Positions 54,925-63,267 of a stretch of 64,000 bases of DNA are shown here, one piece after another (the first letter of the stretch is position 1; every line of letters starts with the position of its first letter). The stretch spans positions 1-64,000 of the forward strand of contig JAFZRJ010000019.1 of assembly GCA_017619935.1 (NCBI GenBank), written 5' to 3'. Origin of the DNA: Muribaculaceae bacterium. Lineage in GTDB: Bacteria > Bacteroidota > Bacteroidia > Bacteroidales > Muribaculaceae. A model generated the notes under the pieces. It saw only the letters and a program-made list of their open reading frames with translations. It was not told where the DNA came from and ran no database searches. A program made the position numbers and the translations under genes.

Positions 54925-56646
54925 TTATTCTTTGTTGTCAGTGCCGTTCTCATCAAGGTCACGACGCTTCCAACTCTTGCGACGACCATGAATGATGGGC
55001 ACTTCCTTGTCGGCCCCCAAACGTGGGCCTTGGTCCTGCGTCTCAAAGTCGTCATGAGAACGTCTGGGCCTGAACTCCCGACGTTCTCCGTCGGGCCTGT
55101 CCTCGTGGCGAGGTCTAAACTCGCGACGCTCCCCGTCGGGCCGGTCGTCACGGCGAGGTCTGAACTCATGACGCTCCCCGTCGGGCCGGTCGTCACGGCG
55201 AGGTCTAAACTCGCGACGCTCTCCATCGGGCCGGTCGTCACGTCTGGACCTGAACTCGCGACGCTCCCCATCGGGTCGGTCATCGCGTCTGGGTCTGAAT
55301 TCGCGACGCTCCCCGTCGGGTCGGTCGTCACGGCGAGGTCTGAACTCGCGGCGCTCCCCGTCGGGTCGGTCGTCACGCCGAGGTCTGAACTCGCGACGCT
55401 CCCCATCGGGCCGGTCATCGCGCATTTCGTGAAAATTGCGGCGAATGTTTGTGCGGTCGCTAGCTCGGAAATCCTTGTTCTTGATGTTGTCGCCACGCGA
55501 ACGCAAATCATTGTAGGTGCCGTCAAAGATGATATATTCCCTCAATTCGCACTCCAGCGCCCCATTGTAGAGCAAGTAATTAATCGATGGCTTGAGGCCA
55601 ATCCAATCAAAGTGTTCCTTGCTGTAGCCGATAATCCATACCTGGCACCCCTTGAACGCGTTTTTCAGGCGGTTGCCAATGGTGGTGTAGAGAGTTTCCA
55701 TATCGGCAACCTTGAGGCGCTCACCGTATGGTGGGTTGGTGATGATGGTGCTGCCTGCAGGGGCTTCGGTCCAGTCGGCGATGTCGCGTTGCTGAAGTTC
55801 AATGACCTTGTTCACCCCGGCAGCCTTTGCGTTGGCTTTAGCAATGGCAATGGCTTGATGGGCAATGTCATAACCATATATTTTGTGCGTGAATTCACGC
55901 TCGTTGCTGTCGTCATTGTAGATGGTCGAGAACAAGTCCTCGTCGTAGTCTTTCCAGTGCTGGAAAGCATATTCCTTGCGGAAGATGCCTGGATTGATGT
56001 TTTGGGCGATGAGAGCGGCCTCAACAAGGAATGTTCCGGAGCCACACATGGGGTCAATGAGGTCAGTCTGTCCGTCCCATCCGCTCAATCGGATGATGCC
56101 TGCCGCCAGCACCTCGTTGATGGGCGCGTCGGTTTGCGCCACTCGCCATCCGCGTTTGTAGAGCGGCTCTCCGCTGGAGTCCAGCGACAGGGTCACTTCT
56201 TGCCCGTTGATGTGCACGTCAAGTCGCATTTCGGGATTGGTGATACGAATGCTGGGGCGCTTCCCTTCGTGGTCCATAAAGTAGTCGGCAATAGCGTCTT
56301 TTACACGATAGGTGACGAAACGGGAGTGGCTGAATTCTTCGCCGAATGTGGTGGCGTCGATGGCAAAAGTGGTATGAGTGTCCATCACTTTGCTCCAGTC
56401 GTAGCCTTTCACTTGCTCATACAGGTCGTCGGCGTTGGGAGAATGAAATTTGAAAAATGGTTTGAGAATACGCAATGCGGTGTGGCAGCAGAAGTTGGCG
56501 CGGTACATCATTTCCTTGTCACCCGTGAACGATACCATGCGACGGCCTTCGGTCACATCTTCGGCTCCAAGAGCGCGAAGTTCATCGGCGAGCACTCCTT
56601 CCAGTCCTTGGAAAGTCTTGGCCACCATCTCAAATTTTTCAGTCAT
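54925..56646 (-). CDS. rlmL: THUMP-domain RNA guanine-N2 methyltransferase (RlmL type) with Arg/Asp-rich repeat tail
   Basis: 573 aa from ATG 56646; a TTG lies two codons upstream. Residues about 1-155 form the THUMP/RNA-binding region (KTFQGLEGVLADELRALGAE), followed by the methyltransferase with MCGSGTFLVEAALIA, the SAM region and TNPPYGERL (NPPY at about 303-306), typical of 23S rRNA m2G enzymes. Residues 410-529 are eight copies of DDRPDGERREFRPRR, encoded by a 45-bp DNA repeat, then a basic end. Such an Arg-rich disordered tail would help RNA binding (inference). It heads the rlmL-purD-membrane protein-pdxB operon. Confidence 0.9.
   Translation of the reverse strand: MTEKFEMVAKTFQGLEGVLADELRALGAEDVTEGRRMVSFTGDKEMMYRANFCCHTALRILKPFFKFHSPNADDLYEQVKGYDWSKVMDTHTTFAIDATTFGEEFSHSRFVTYRVKDAIADYFMDHEGKRPSIRITNPEMRLDVHINGQEVTLSLDSSGEPLYKRGWRVAQTDAPINEVLAAGIIRLSGWDGQTDLIDPMCGSGTFLVEAALIAQNINPGIFRKEYAFQHWKDYDEDLFSTIYNDDSNEREFTHKIYGYDIAHQAIAIAKANAKAAGVNKVIELQQRDIADWTEAPAGSTIITNPPYGERLKVADMETLYTTIGNRLKNAFKGCQVWIIGYSKEHFDWIGLKPSINYLLYNGALECELREYIIFDGTYNDLRSRGDNIKNKDFRASDRTNIRRNFHEMRDDRPDGERREFRPRRDDRPDGERREFRPRRDDRPDGERREFRPRRDDRPDGERREFRSRRDDRPDGERREFRPRRDDRPDGERHEFRPRRDDRPDGERREFRPRHEDRPDGERREFRPRRSHDDFETQDQGPRLGADKEVPIIHGRRKSWKRRDLDENGTDNKE
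55060..55419 (-). repeat. Coding tandem repeat, 8 x 45 bp
   Basis: Eight in-frame 45-bp units, together 360 bp, each encoding a variant of DDRPDGERREFRPRR. Only four positions differ at protein level (one Ser, two His, one Glu replacement), while the DNA differs at more synonymous sites. Confidence 0.95.
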
Positions 56647-56684
56647 TTTCAAAGAATTCTAATAGTGATTGTGATTTCAATGTG

Positions 56685-56692
56685 CAAAGGTA
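56685..56692 (-). promoter_or_regulatory. -7 element (TACCTTTG) for the rlmL operon
   Basis: Minus-strand TACCTTTG, 39 bp before the ATG. No TTG at the -33 distance. Confidence 0.4.
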
Positions 56693-56793
56693 CTACAATT
56701 AATTGAAGTGGAATCTATAATAGTCCACTTTTTTAGCGAGAACTCCTTTGAAAACTCGGAGTACTCTGAGAACTCGGTGAGAGCGGGTGTATT

Positions 56794-57216
56794 TTAGAGT
56801 TTGGTGAGGTGGATGGTGAAGGGGTTGCCTTCGGAGTCGGTAGTGGTGAGGGTGGCGTGCTTGCCGGAGTGCACGGTGACGGTGTAAACGGCGGTCTTGG
56901 GCAGGATGGTCACGTCGTAGTTGCCGTTGAAGGTGATTTCCATCGTGGTTTTGCCGTCGCCAGTTGTTGTCTCATCCCATTGGCCGTAACTCTCACCGCC
57001 ATTGTGCAGCGTGTCGGTATAGCGCAGACACACTACATTGGCTTGGAATTGCATGAAATAGGTGAATGTGGCACCTTCGCTGGTTGTGTTGGTGATATTG
57101 TCGATGGCCCAAGTGCCGAACCAACCGTTGATTTCGCCATGATTGTGCGTGCAGGCCGTAACCGCGAGACACATCACCAGTGCCAGAACGATATGCTTAA
57201 TAGAAGTTCTCATCAT
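56794..57216 (-). CDS. Small lipoprotein, lipocalin-like
   Basis: 140 aa. Lipoprotein signal ending LAVTAC with Cys about residue 22. The mature part begins GWFGTWAIDNI and is rich in beta-strand segments with many Thr/Gly, ending IHLTKL. The 'G.W...' opening and strand pattern resemble small lipocalin-like Bacteroidota lipoproteins, but the family is not certain. It starts inside the last codons of the wzi-like gene (4-bp overlap), so it is last in the glsA-glsB-wzi operon. Confidence 0.7.
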   Translation of the reverse strand: MMRTSIKHIVLALVMCLAVTACTHNHGEINGWFGTWAIDNITNTTSEGATFTYFMQFQANVVCLRYTDTLHNGGESYGQWDETTTGDGKTTMEITFNGNYDVTILPKTAVYTVTVHSGKHATLTTTDSEGNPFTIHLTKL

Positions 57217-58739
57217 TTTCCCAGTGTAAAATTACCATGATAAGTGACCGAAATTAGTCCGCCCACGTTGTTGCCGTAGAGGTCGCCATGGTCCATCGCC
57301 AGTTGAGCCCCACATTCCAGTCCAGGTACTTGGGCCGGCGAATAGGTGGCCTCGAGCATGAGCGACGTGGCGGTGATGGCGTTGGCGATGGGTTGTACTC
57401 TTGAACCCCACGACTTGCGCCAGCTGCCCATGGCGCGATAACGCCACTGGCTACCCAAATTGCCTTTGATGGCGGCATGGAAGCCACGCACCGCGTTGTG
57501 GTCAAAGCGCAAGTGCCCGTCGGTATTGTAAAGCGGAGACTTAATCATAGGGGAACCGATGGACATACCACGGTTGTGGTACCCGTTGAAGGCATAATTG
57601 TTATAATAGTCATCCATGCCCGTGACGTTGGTGGTGAGCGTGGTACCCTCGTGGTCGGTGGGTGACCAGTGGATGGGGCCACTCTGGTTGGTGAAGTCGA
57701 TATATTCAACTACTGCTCCTGTCAGCCATCCGCTGTTGGCTGCGCGGTATTCGAGCCCCCACAGTCCGTCAAACCCATTTCTCAATCCGATGCCCGAACC
57801 GTCCTCCCAAGGCGACTGGCAGTAGCCACGCAGTTTGGCGCCGTTGTGGAACTTATATTCTAGCATCACATCCCATGTGCCCAGATGGTTGCCCTCATAG
57901 AACGCTTTGTCGCCACCGTGTGAGCCCCCTCTGTTGGGAATCAACGCTTTGAAAAATGCTTCAGCATCGGCTTTCTGCTCCACCGTGTTGACAAGAACAC
58001 CGTTCATGTAGGTGGAATTGGTGCCACCAAACTGGCAGGCGGCTTGCATACCAATGGTAAAAACGAAAGGTTTTCCCGGATGTGAACGGAAATACAAGTT
58101 CTTGTAATTATACCACCAGTCGGTGGTGATGAAATGATTGTAATAGTTGTAGTGGTTTTCCAACCATTTGTCGTCACAAGGCTTGTAGTAGCCCAGTTCT
58201 CCGCTAATTTGTAGCCAATCTTTGGTGAACGGCACGGATTGGAACTGAATCAGTCCGCCTCCGATTCCCACCATTGGGCGTGAATTGGCGCTGCGGGTGA
58301 GGTCGCCGCTTGACAAATCATCGTTAAGTAGCGCAGAGCCTTTGCGCTTGGCGCCCAGTGTGACGTAAACGGCTCGGTATTTGCCTTCGGCCCAGGCTTG
58401 TTGCACCCATACTCTGGCGGGGTGTGTGTCGTGGGTGACCCCTAAGGTGGCGGGAGTCAATCCATAGGTGGCACTTGATGCCCATCCGGCCCACAGTTCC
58501 ACACCTGCGCCCCAACTCAGGCGACGGGTAGTGTCCATGTTGTGCATCACCGCCGCATTGAACAGCGTGGAGTATTGTTGCGTAACAGTACCCCCACGAT
58601 TGGAAGCAATATAATATGGTGCCAGTTCACTGTCGCCGGCATTGACAGTCATTCCCACTTGCCAGTCAAAGGGCGTTTGAGCTCCAATGGCCAGAGGGAT
58701 GAGGAGTAAAAGGGCCGAAATAAGTCGTTTAGGTGTCAT
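57213..58739 (-). CDS. Wzi-type outer-membrane protein (capsule assembly family)
   Basis: 508 aa from ATG 58739; the longer frame overlaps glsB and has no signal. Signal peptide about residues 1-21 (LISALLLLIPLAIGAQ). The mature protein is a beta-barrel with many Trp/Tyr/Gly strands (SWGAGVELWAGWAS, WWYNYKNLYFRSHPG) and the DHGDLYGNNVGGLISV ending, consistent with the Wzi/capsule-assembly family. Wzi anchors capsule polysaccharide in other Gram-negatives; here the ligand is unknown. It lies 10 bp after glsB. Confidence 0.75.
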   Translation of the reverse strand: MTPKRLISALLLLIPLAIGAQTPFDWQVGMTVNAGDSELAPYYIASNRGGTVTQQYSTLFNAAVMHNMDTTRRLSWGAGVELWAGWASSATYGLTPATLGVTHDTHPARVWVQQAWAEGKYRAVYVTLGAKRKGSALLNDDLSSGDLTRSANSRPMVGIGGGLIQFQSVPFTKDWLQISGELGYYKPCDDKWLENHYNYYNHFITTDWWYNYKNLYFRSHPGKPFVFTIGMQAACQFGGTNSTYMNGVLVNTVEQKADAEAFFKALIPNRGGSHGGDKAFYEGNHLGTWDVMLEYKFHNGAKLRGYCQSPWEDGSGIGLRNGFDGLWGLEYRAANSGWLTGAVVEYIDFTNQSGPIHWSPTDHEGTTLTTNVTGMDDYYNNYAFNGYHNRGMSIGSPMIKSPLYNTDGHLRFDHNAVRGFHAAIKGNLGSQWRYRAMGSWRKSWGSRVQPIANAITATSLMLEATYSPAQVPGLECGAQLAMDHGDLYGNNVGGLISVTYHGNFTLGK

Positions 58740-58749
58740 CGCGTTGCGT

Positions 58750-59700
58750 TCATTTGACTGAGTGACGATCTCGCTCGTAGGTGTCAATGTGTCGGTCACG
58801 TTTTTGAGGGGTGATTTCATCAATTTTGATGATAAGCCCGGTCTCCTCCACATTGCCGAAGCTGTCGTTGATGGCGGTTCCCATAATGCGCATGGTCGGC
58901 GACAGGTTCATGTAAGCATTGACCAATGGTGGGATGTTGATGCCGTGGCTTCGGACATAAGAGTTGAGCTTGCGATAATCTTCCTTGAAATTGTCGCCGG
59001 TAAAGAAGCCTTCGGCAGCTTTCTCGATTTGCGTGTCGGGCAAAGCGTTGATGGGCGTGACCCAGTTGTCGGGATCCTTGAAATAGATGTTGAGGAAATG
59101 CAGCAGCAGGTTACGGCAGTTGCGGGGATAAGTGGTGTACATGGTCATTTTCCCGAACAGATACTCAATTTCGGGGTGAATGATGGTGAGCGCACCCAGT
59201 CCATCCCACAGATTGTCAAGCGCGTAGAGGGCTTTGGCTCCGGCGCGTGACGACTGGTATTCCAAACTGACAAACGAGCGTCCCAACTCAATGGTGATGG
59301 GGAGTATATCGTTGATAAAATGCGGCGAAAATTTGAAGATGTGTGATGTGGCGATATGTGGCACACCATTTTGCACATCCATTTCCTTGCCTAAAATGTA
59401 GCGATAAGCCCCCAAGATTTCACGTTGTTCAGGATTCCACACCAGTAATTGATGGCATGGGCGCGGCATGAGGTCGTACTCATCAATGTCGCATTCTTTG
59501 CCGGTTCCGCCTCCAGCAGAACGGAAAGCTATTTCGCGCAGACGACCAATCTCGCGCATGGTGTTGGGAGCAGTTTTTGCATCGACGACGTAGATGTGAT
59601 TGCCGGCTTTATTGGTCTGCCGCAAGAACGTTTCAGGTGTCAACTCCTGTTCGATGAGAGCAGGATCAACCGGGTCGATGATGGGTTTCATGTCGAGCAT
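58750..59700 (-). CDS. glsB: GNAT-type N-acyltransferase, probable glycine-lipid enzyme GlsB
   Basis: 316-aa protein of the OlsB/hemolysin-like acyltransferase group. Features: LREIAFRSAGGGTGKECDID followed by EYDLMPRPCHQLLVWNPE, and a GAYRYILGKEM strand, all typical of enzymes that transfer a 3-hydroxyacyl group to an amino acid. Next to the O-acyltransferase gene this matches the glsB-glsA pair known to make glycine lipids in Bacteroides. The substrate (glycine or another amino acid) is inferred from that family. Transcribed 19 bp after glsA. Confidence 0.78.
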   Translation of the reverse strand: MLDMKPIIDPVDPALIEQELTPETFLRQTNKAGNHIYVVDAKTAPNTMREIGRLREIAFRSAGGGTGKECDIDEYDLMPRPCHQLLVWNPEQREILGAYRYILGKEMDVQNGVPHIATSHIFKFSPHFINDILPITIELGRSFVSLEYQSSRAGAKALYALDNLWDGLGALTIIHPEIEYLFGKMTMYTTYPRNCRNLLLHFLNIYFKDPDNWVTPINALPDTQIEKAAEGFFTGDNFKEDYRKLNSYVRSHGINIPPLVNAYMNLSPTMRIMGTAINDSFGNVEETGLIIKIDEITPQKRDRHIDTYERDRHSVK

Positions 59701-59719
59701 GTAAGTAATTAGTTTTTGG

Positions 59720-60559
59720 TTATGGTTGTTTGTATTGATTTTTCAGGGTGTAAACGATGTCGCGCAGTCGTGCGGCTTCGTTGAGTGGTTGCTTGGCGTT
59801 GAGTGTGTCGTAAGGCACGGGTTCACCAATGTAAATGTTGAAGGTTTTGCCTCGGCTTTTGATCATTTCTCGCGGCAGCAAAATCATCTCGGCGTTGAAC
59901 TTGATGCCAAGCCTCTCCCGCCATCGTGCCCAGCGATAGAAACACTTGCTGTTGGTGCCTTCGAAGTAGATGGGCACCACGTCACGGTGGTAGCGTGTCG
60001 AAAGAGAGACGACGGCTTTTTGCCATTTAAGGTCGGCAACGGGTGCTCGCCTGGATTTCTGGCGTGAGCACATCCCAGCCGGGAAGGTGAGCATCTGGTT
60101 TTCACTGGCATATTCCCGTTCGATGTCTTCGGCAGCTTCACGCGATTGGCGACCATACTTGTTGACGGGCAAGAAGATATTTACCAACGGTTTGACGGCC
60201 ATGAGAATGTCGTTGACAAGAAATCGAATGTGTCCGTTGTAGTGCTGTCCCAGTTCGGAAATGAGCGCCAGACCGTCCAGTCCGCCCAACGGATGATTGC
60301 TGGCGAAGATATAGCGTTGGCCATCGTTCAGGTGCTCCAAACCATTCACATGAATGGTGATGTCAAGCAGTTCCAGCGCCTTTTGGGCGGCTTCGACACC
60401 TTTTCTGGTCCCAACTTTAAGCAGGAGGTCGTTCAGCTCATCTTGGCAGATAAGTCGTTCTATGGCGCGGACAACGAACCGTGGCATCCAACGGTAGTAA
60501 CTAGGTGCTCGTTGCTTGAGTACGCTGTCGACATCTATTTGAATAATTTCAGAATCCAT
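59720..60559 (-). CDS. glsA: 1-acylglycerol-3-phosphate acyltransferase-like O-acyltransferase, probable GlsA
   Basis: 279-aa membrane-associated acyltransferase of the PlsC superfamily. The first motif has N in place of the usual residue before the catalytic His/Asp unit: FASNHPLGGLDGLAL (NHxxxxD type, about residues 86-100). A later FPAGMCSRQKSRR block corresponds to the substrate motif, and PIYFEGTNSK follows. Together with glsB it fits the second step of glycine-lipid formation, adding an acyl group to the 3-hydroxy acyl chain. It starts an operon with glsB, wzi-like and a small lipoprotein. Confidence 0.78.
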   Translation of the reverse strand: MDSEIIQIDVDSVLKQRAPSYYRWMPRFVVRAIERLICQDELNDLLLKVGTRKGVEAAQKALELLDITIHVNGLEHLNDGQRYIFASNHPLGGLDGLALISELGQHYNGHIRFLVNDILMAVKPLVNIFLPVNKYGRQSREAAEDIEREYASENQMLTFPAGMCSRQKSRRAPVADLKWQKAVVSLSTRYHRDVVPIYFEGTNSKCFYRWARWRERLGIKFNAEMILLPREMIKSRGKTFNIYIGEPVPYDTLNAKQPLNEAARLRDIVYTLKNQYKQP

Positions 60560-60584
60560 AAGAACGGAACGAGTTAATTATTTG

Positions 60585-60592
60585 CAAAAGTA
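60585..60592 (-). promoter_or_regulatory. -7 element (TACTTTTG) for glsA operon
   Basis: Minus-strand TACTTTTG, 26 bp before the glsA ATG. The nearest TTTG is 24 bp upstream, a longer spacer than usual. Confidence 0.45.
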
Positions 60593-60678
60593 CAAAAAAA
60601 CTGACAAATTAATTACCAAAAAGGTAATTTTTTTTCAGATTGATGTGAAAAAAGGTCATTAATGCCCGAAACCCCTAG

Positions 60679-62112
60679 TTATTTCAACATCAATGAACGG
60701 TAATATTCTTCCATGTTGTGGAGGTAATCGACCTGGATTTGATGGCAAATGATGAGCGTAGCAGCTAAGACAACAATGTAAGTGACCGACCAAACAAAGA
60801 ATAACTTGCGCAGTTTGCCTGCGCGCAGCAACGCAACGACATAGACAGCAAGAGGGACAGCGAGCGGCTGAATAGGAAGAATGTAGCGGCTCACGACACC
60901 GGCAAAGACATAGGCTATGGTCACGAAAATGGCGGCGGGCCACCACGGCCATGCGCCCAACGACAATTTCTTGCGCCATGAAACACAGAAAAAGTAGTAT
61001 AGGGTGATGCCACCCACAATGTACCATCCCCACGCGATTCTTGGGAAAACGTTCAGTACCGTTGCATTGCTGTACACCCAGGGGAATGGAATGATAAACT
61101 GAACCGAGGATGAGAGCGGCAACAAGGCCAGCCGGTGCCAGATGGAATAATAGAAATACTTGCCTACAATGTCAAGGTAAGGCTGTGCCGCTGACCCATG
61201 CCTGAGAAAGTCTTTCTGCATGTAATAACCTCCACCTACGATGCTGATATGGCCTTCAATGGAGTAGCGGGCCACCAGGTTGCCGGCTGTAAATAAGAGC
61301 CCGGAGATGACCGTGAATAAAGCAATCTTGCGCCAGTTCTTGCGCCAGTTGCTCAACAAGAAAATACCTAAGCCAATAAAAGCGAAGTAAAGGTAGGTGG
61401 TGCGGGCCAGAGCCATCAACGTGCATGCCGTGGTCCATAGTGCTACCTCTCTCCAGCCAACGGTTTTGTTCGACGCATCGCTTCGATTCATCCCTGCCAA
61501 TACATAGCCACACATGGTGATACCCAGATAGAGCATGGCTTCTTTCTGGATGCGCAGCCCTTGCGAGAGGAAAAACATCAGAGTTGCCGTCAGTCCGATG
61601 GCCAGTGTAGCGGTCCAACGGTCACTGCACTCAATGCGGCCGTGAAGCAACCTTATCGCCATCGCGCCGGTGATGACGATGGTGGTCAATGTGAACAGCA
61701 CGTTCATAGCCAATGGCCACACAATGCTGGGACCGAACAGTTTGAACAATGCGAGCATGACCAGAGGGAAGCCAGGGAAGGCCACCTTTGACTGAGGAGT
61801 GAGGCCATTATAGTGGCTGAGCGCCCACCGGAAATAATTGCCGTCGTCGCTGATAAGATGGGGGGTTGAAAAAGGCAATCCCATGGCAGCGGTTCGTTCC
61901 CAAACGGTGAGGACTGCCAGCGAAACCATGAGGAAACTCACTGCACATAAAAAAGCGCGCCCCAATGGAGTACACCATTTGCGACTCGTGTAGAGCATTC
62001 GGGGGACGGCGTAGGCTATCGTCAGTGCCAGTGTCAGCGAAATGGCGTCGGAGAGGTCAAACAAGTGAACCGTCACCATCGCCAATATGGCTAACGCTAC
62101 GACTTCAATCAT
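60679..62112 (-). CDS. Polytopic membrane protein, probable GT-C glycosyltransferase
   Basis: 477 aa from ATG 62112, or 502 aa from a TTG at 62187 inside pyrH. About eleven hydrophobic helices. After the second to third helix there is a periplasmic loop with ISDDGNYFRWALSHYNGL (an acidic DD pair) and FPGFPLVML, which fits GT-C enzymes that use lipid-linked sugars. No family name is certain, and an O-antigen/EPS membrane protein is an alternative. It follows pyrH closely and is probably co-transcribed. Confidence 0.65.
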   Translation of the reverse strand: MIEVVALAILAMVTVHLFDLSDAISLTLALTIAYAVPRMLYTSRKWCTPLGRAFLCAVSFLMVSLAVLTVWERTAAMGLPFSTPHLISDDGNYFRWALSHYNGLTPQSKVAFPGFPLVMLALFKLFGPSIVWPLAMNVLFTLTTIVITGAMAIRLLHGRIECSDRWTATLAIGLTATLMFFLSQGLRIQKEAMLYLGITMCGYVLAGMNRSDASNKTVGWREVALWTTACTLMALARTTYLYFAFIGLGIFLLSNWRKNWRKIALFTVISGLLFTAGNLVARYSIEGHISIVGGGYYMQKDFLRHGSAAQPYLDIVGKYFYYSIWHRLALLPLSSSVQFIIPFPWVYSNATVLNVFPRIAWGWYIVGGITLYYFFCVSWRKKLSLGAWPWWPAAIFVTIAYVFAGVVSRYILPIQPLAVPLAVYVVALLRAGKLRKLFFVWSVTYIVVLAATLIICHQIQVDYLHNMEEYYRSLMLK

Positions 62113-62170
62113 GAGCTGGAGCCGTTCAATGCCGTGTCTTGAACTGAAATTCAACTGTGCTTTATGAATA

Positions 62171-62887
62171 TTATGAAGCGGTGACAATAGTGCCGATGGG
62201 CTCGCCAGTCATCACCTTGCGCAAGTTGCCCACAACGTCCATGTTGAACACGTGGATGGGGAGGTTGTTCTCCTTGCACATGATGGTGGCGGTCATGTCC
62301 ATGACTTTCAAGTTGCGACGATAAATTTCATCGTAGGTGATATGGTCAAACTTGGTGGCAGTGGGGTCTTTTTCGGGGTCGGCGGTGTAGATGCCGTCCA
62401 CGCGGGTGCCCTTGAGCATCACATCGGCTTCAATCTCTATGCCACGCAGGGCCGAACCGCTGTCGGTGGTGAAGAAGGGGTTACCTGTTCCACACGACAT
62501 GATTACGACTTTGCCTTGTTTCATGGCTTCGATGGCGCGCCACTTGCTGTATAGCTCGCCGAAGGGCACCATGTTGATGGCGGTGAGCACTTGTGACGGT
62601 TGTCCGATGGCATCGAACCCCGACGACAGCGCAAGAGAGTTGATGACAGTGGCCAGCATACCCATTTGGTCGCCCTTTACACGGTCGATGCCTTGGGCTG
62701 CACCGGCAAGGCCACGGAAGATGTTCCCTCCGCCAATGACGATGCCAACTTGCACGCCCATGTCAACAATCTCCTTGATTTGGGTGGCGTATTCAGCTAT
62801 GCGTTGGGGGTCAATGCCGTATCCTTGGCCGGCTGCCAATGATTCTCCGCTCAATTTGAGCAGAATGCGTTTGTATCTCGGTTCCAT
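62171..62887 (-). CDS. pyrH: UMP kinase
   Basis: 238-aa amino-acid-kinase-fold enzyme phosphorylating UMP to UDP. Motifs: RILLKLSGESLAAGQGYGID, VIGGGNIFRG, RVKGDQMGMLATVINS, a GTGNPFFTTDS strand and YTADPEKDPTAT. Length and ending TGEPIGTIV are normal. It has a complete promoter 30 bp upstream and is followed by the membrane glycosyltransferase gene. Confidence 0.97.
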   Translation of the reverse strand: MEPRYKRILLKLSGESLAAGQGYGIDPQRIAEYATQIKEIVDMGVQVGIVIGGGNIFRGLAGAAQGIDRVKGDQMGMLATVINSLALSSGFDAIGQPSQVLTAINMVPFGELYSKWRAIEAMKQGKVVIMSCGTGNPFFTTDSGSALRGIEIEADVMLKGTRVDGIYTADPEKDPTATKFDHITYDEIYRRNLKVMDMTATIMCKENNLPIHVFNMDVVGNLRKVMTGEPIGTIVTAS

Positions 62888-62916
62888 ATCAGAATGAATT
62901 TATAGAATATAATCGG

Positions 62917-62947
62917 CAAAGTTACGAAATTATTCATAATCATCAAA
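62917..62947 (-). promoter_or_regulatory. Promoter for pyrH
   Basis: Minus strand: TTTG (62947-62944), 19-bp spacer, TAACTTTG (62924-62917), 30 bp before the ATG. Confidence 0.78.
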
Positions 62948-63000
62948 GGCTCAATCCATATTTGCTGGCGAGATGATTTCAGAAGAACGGTTATCGTGAC

Positions 63001-63037
63001 AAAAAATGAAGGCATGCCGTCGTGTCGGTATGCCTTC
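63001..63037 (-). terminator. Intrinsic terminator of the candidate small RNA
   Basis: A 12-bp stem GAAGGCATGCCG / CGGTATGCCTTC (one G-T pair, 6-nt loop), followed on the minus strand by ATTTTTT. Confidence 0.8.
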
Positions 63038-63162
63038 ACATTGTCATGTAGCTCAGCTTTCACATTCTCATGCTATAGCCTTACCCATGACGTAGGGAAA
63101 TTTAGACTAAATGCATTTTTTTCACAACAACGATTCAAATCATTGTTGGTGTATGCTATTTC
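63001..63162 (-). ncRNA. Candidate small RNA, about 160 nt
   Basis: Delimited by a full promoter upstream (63167-63196) and a strong terminator (63008-63037 followed by ATTTTTT). The predicted RNA opens with a 9-10-bp hairpin CAACAATGAT / ATCGTTGTTG with loop TTGA, has a purine-rich middle and ends with the terminator hairpin. It contains no start codon with a sensible frame. I do not recognise it as 6S, SRP, tmRNA or RNase P RNA. Confidence 0.5.
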
Positions 63163-63166
63163 GCTG

Positions 63167-63196
63167 CAAATATAGACATAATTCTTGAATCGGCAA
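63167..63196 (-). promoter_or_regulatory. Promoter with no coding gene downstream
   Basis: Minus strand: TTG (63196-63194, within TTTTG), 19-bp spacer, TATATTTG (63174-63167). The next gene on this strand, pyrH, has its own promoter. Confidence 0.65.
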
Positions 63197-63267
63197 AACT
63201 TTATTTCAATTTTAATTTTTTAAATGGTTAAAAACCGTCTTTATGCTTGAGGATGGGCGGCGCATAT

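Larger units (their letters stand above)
62888..63267 (-). other. 380-bp intergenic stretch: pyrH promoter, candidate sRNA, wbqC 3' end
   Basis: No coding ORF is supported here. From left to right it holds the pyrH promoter (62917-62947), a terminator hairpin (63008-63037) and a second promoter (63167-63196). The terminator and second promoter delimit a candidate small RNA. The bases between 63197 and 63267 form the 3' flank of the wbqC-like gene. Confidence 0.6.

Noticed and set aside
55060..55419. CRISPR array
   Set aside because: The 45-bp units are contiguous, in frame and without spacers between them, so it is a coding tandem repeat.
54988..56706. 572-codon open frame on the plus strand opposite rlmL
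   Set aside because: It is open because the 45-bp repeats lack stops in that frame. The rlmL frame has THUMP and NPPY motifs.
60611..60635. Hairpin AATTACC/GGTAATT followed by eight T on the plus strand
   Set aside because: No plus-strand gene ends near it; stem of 7 bp in AT-rich DNA close to the glsA promoter; more likely chance.
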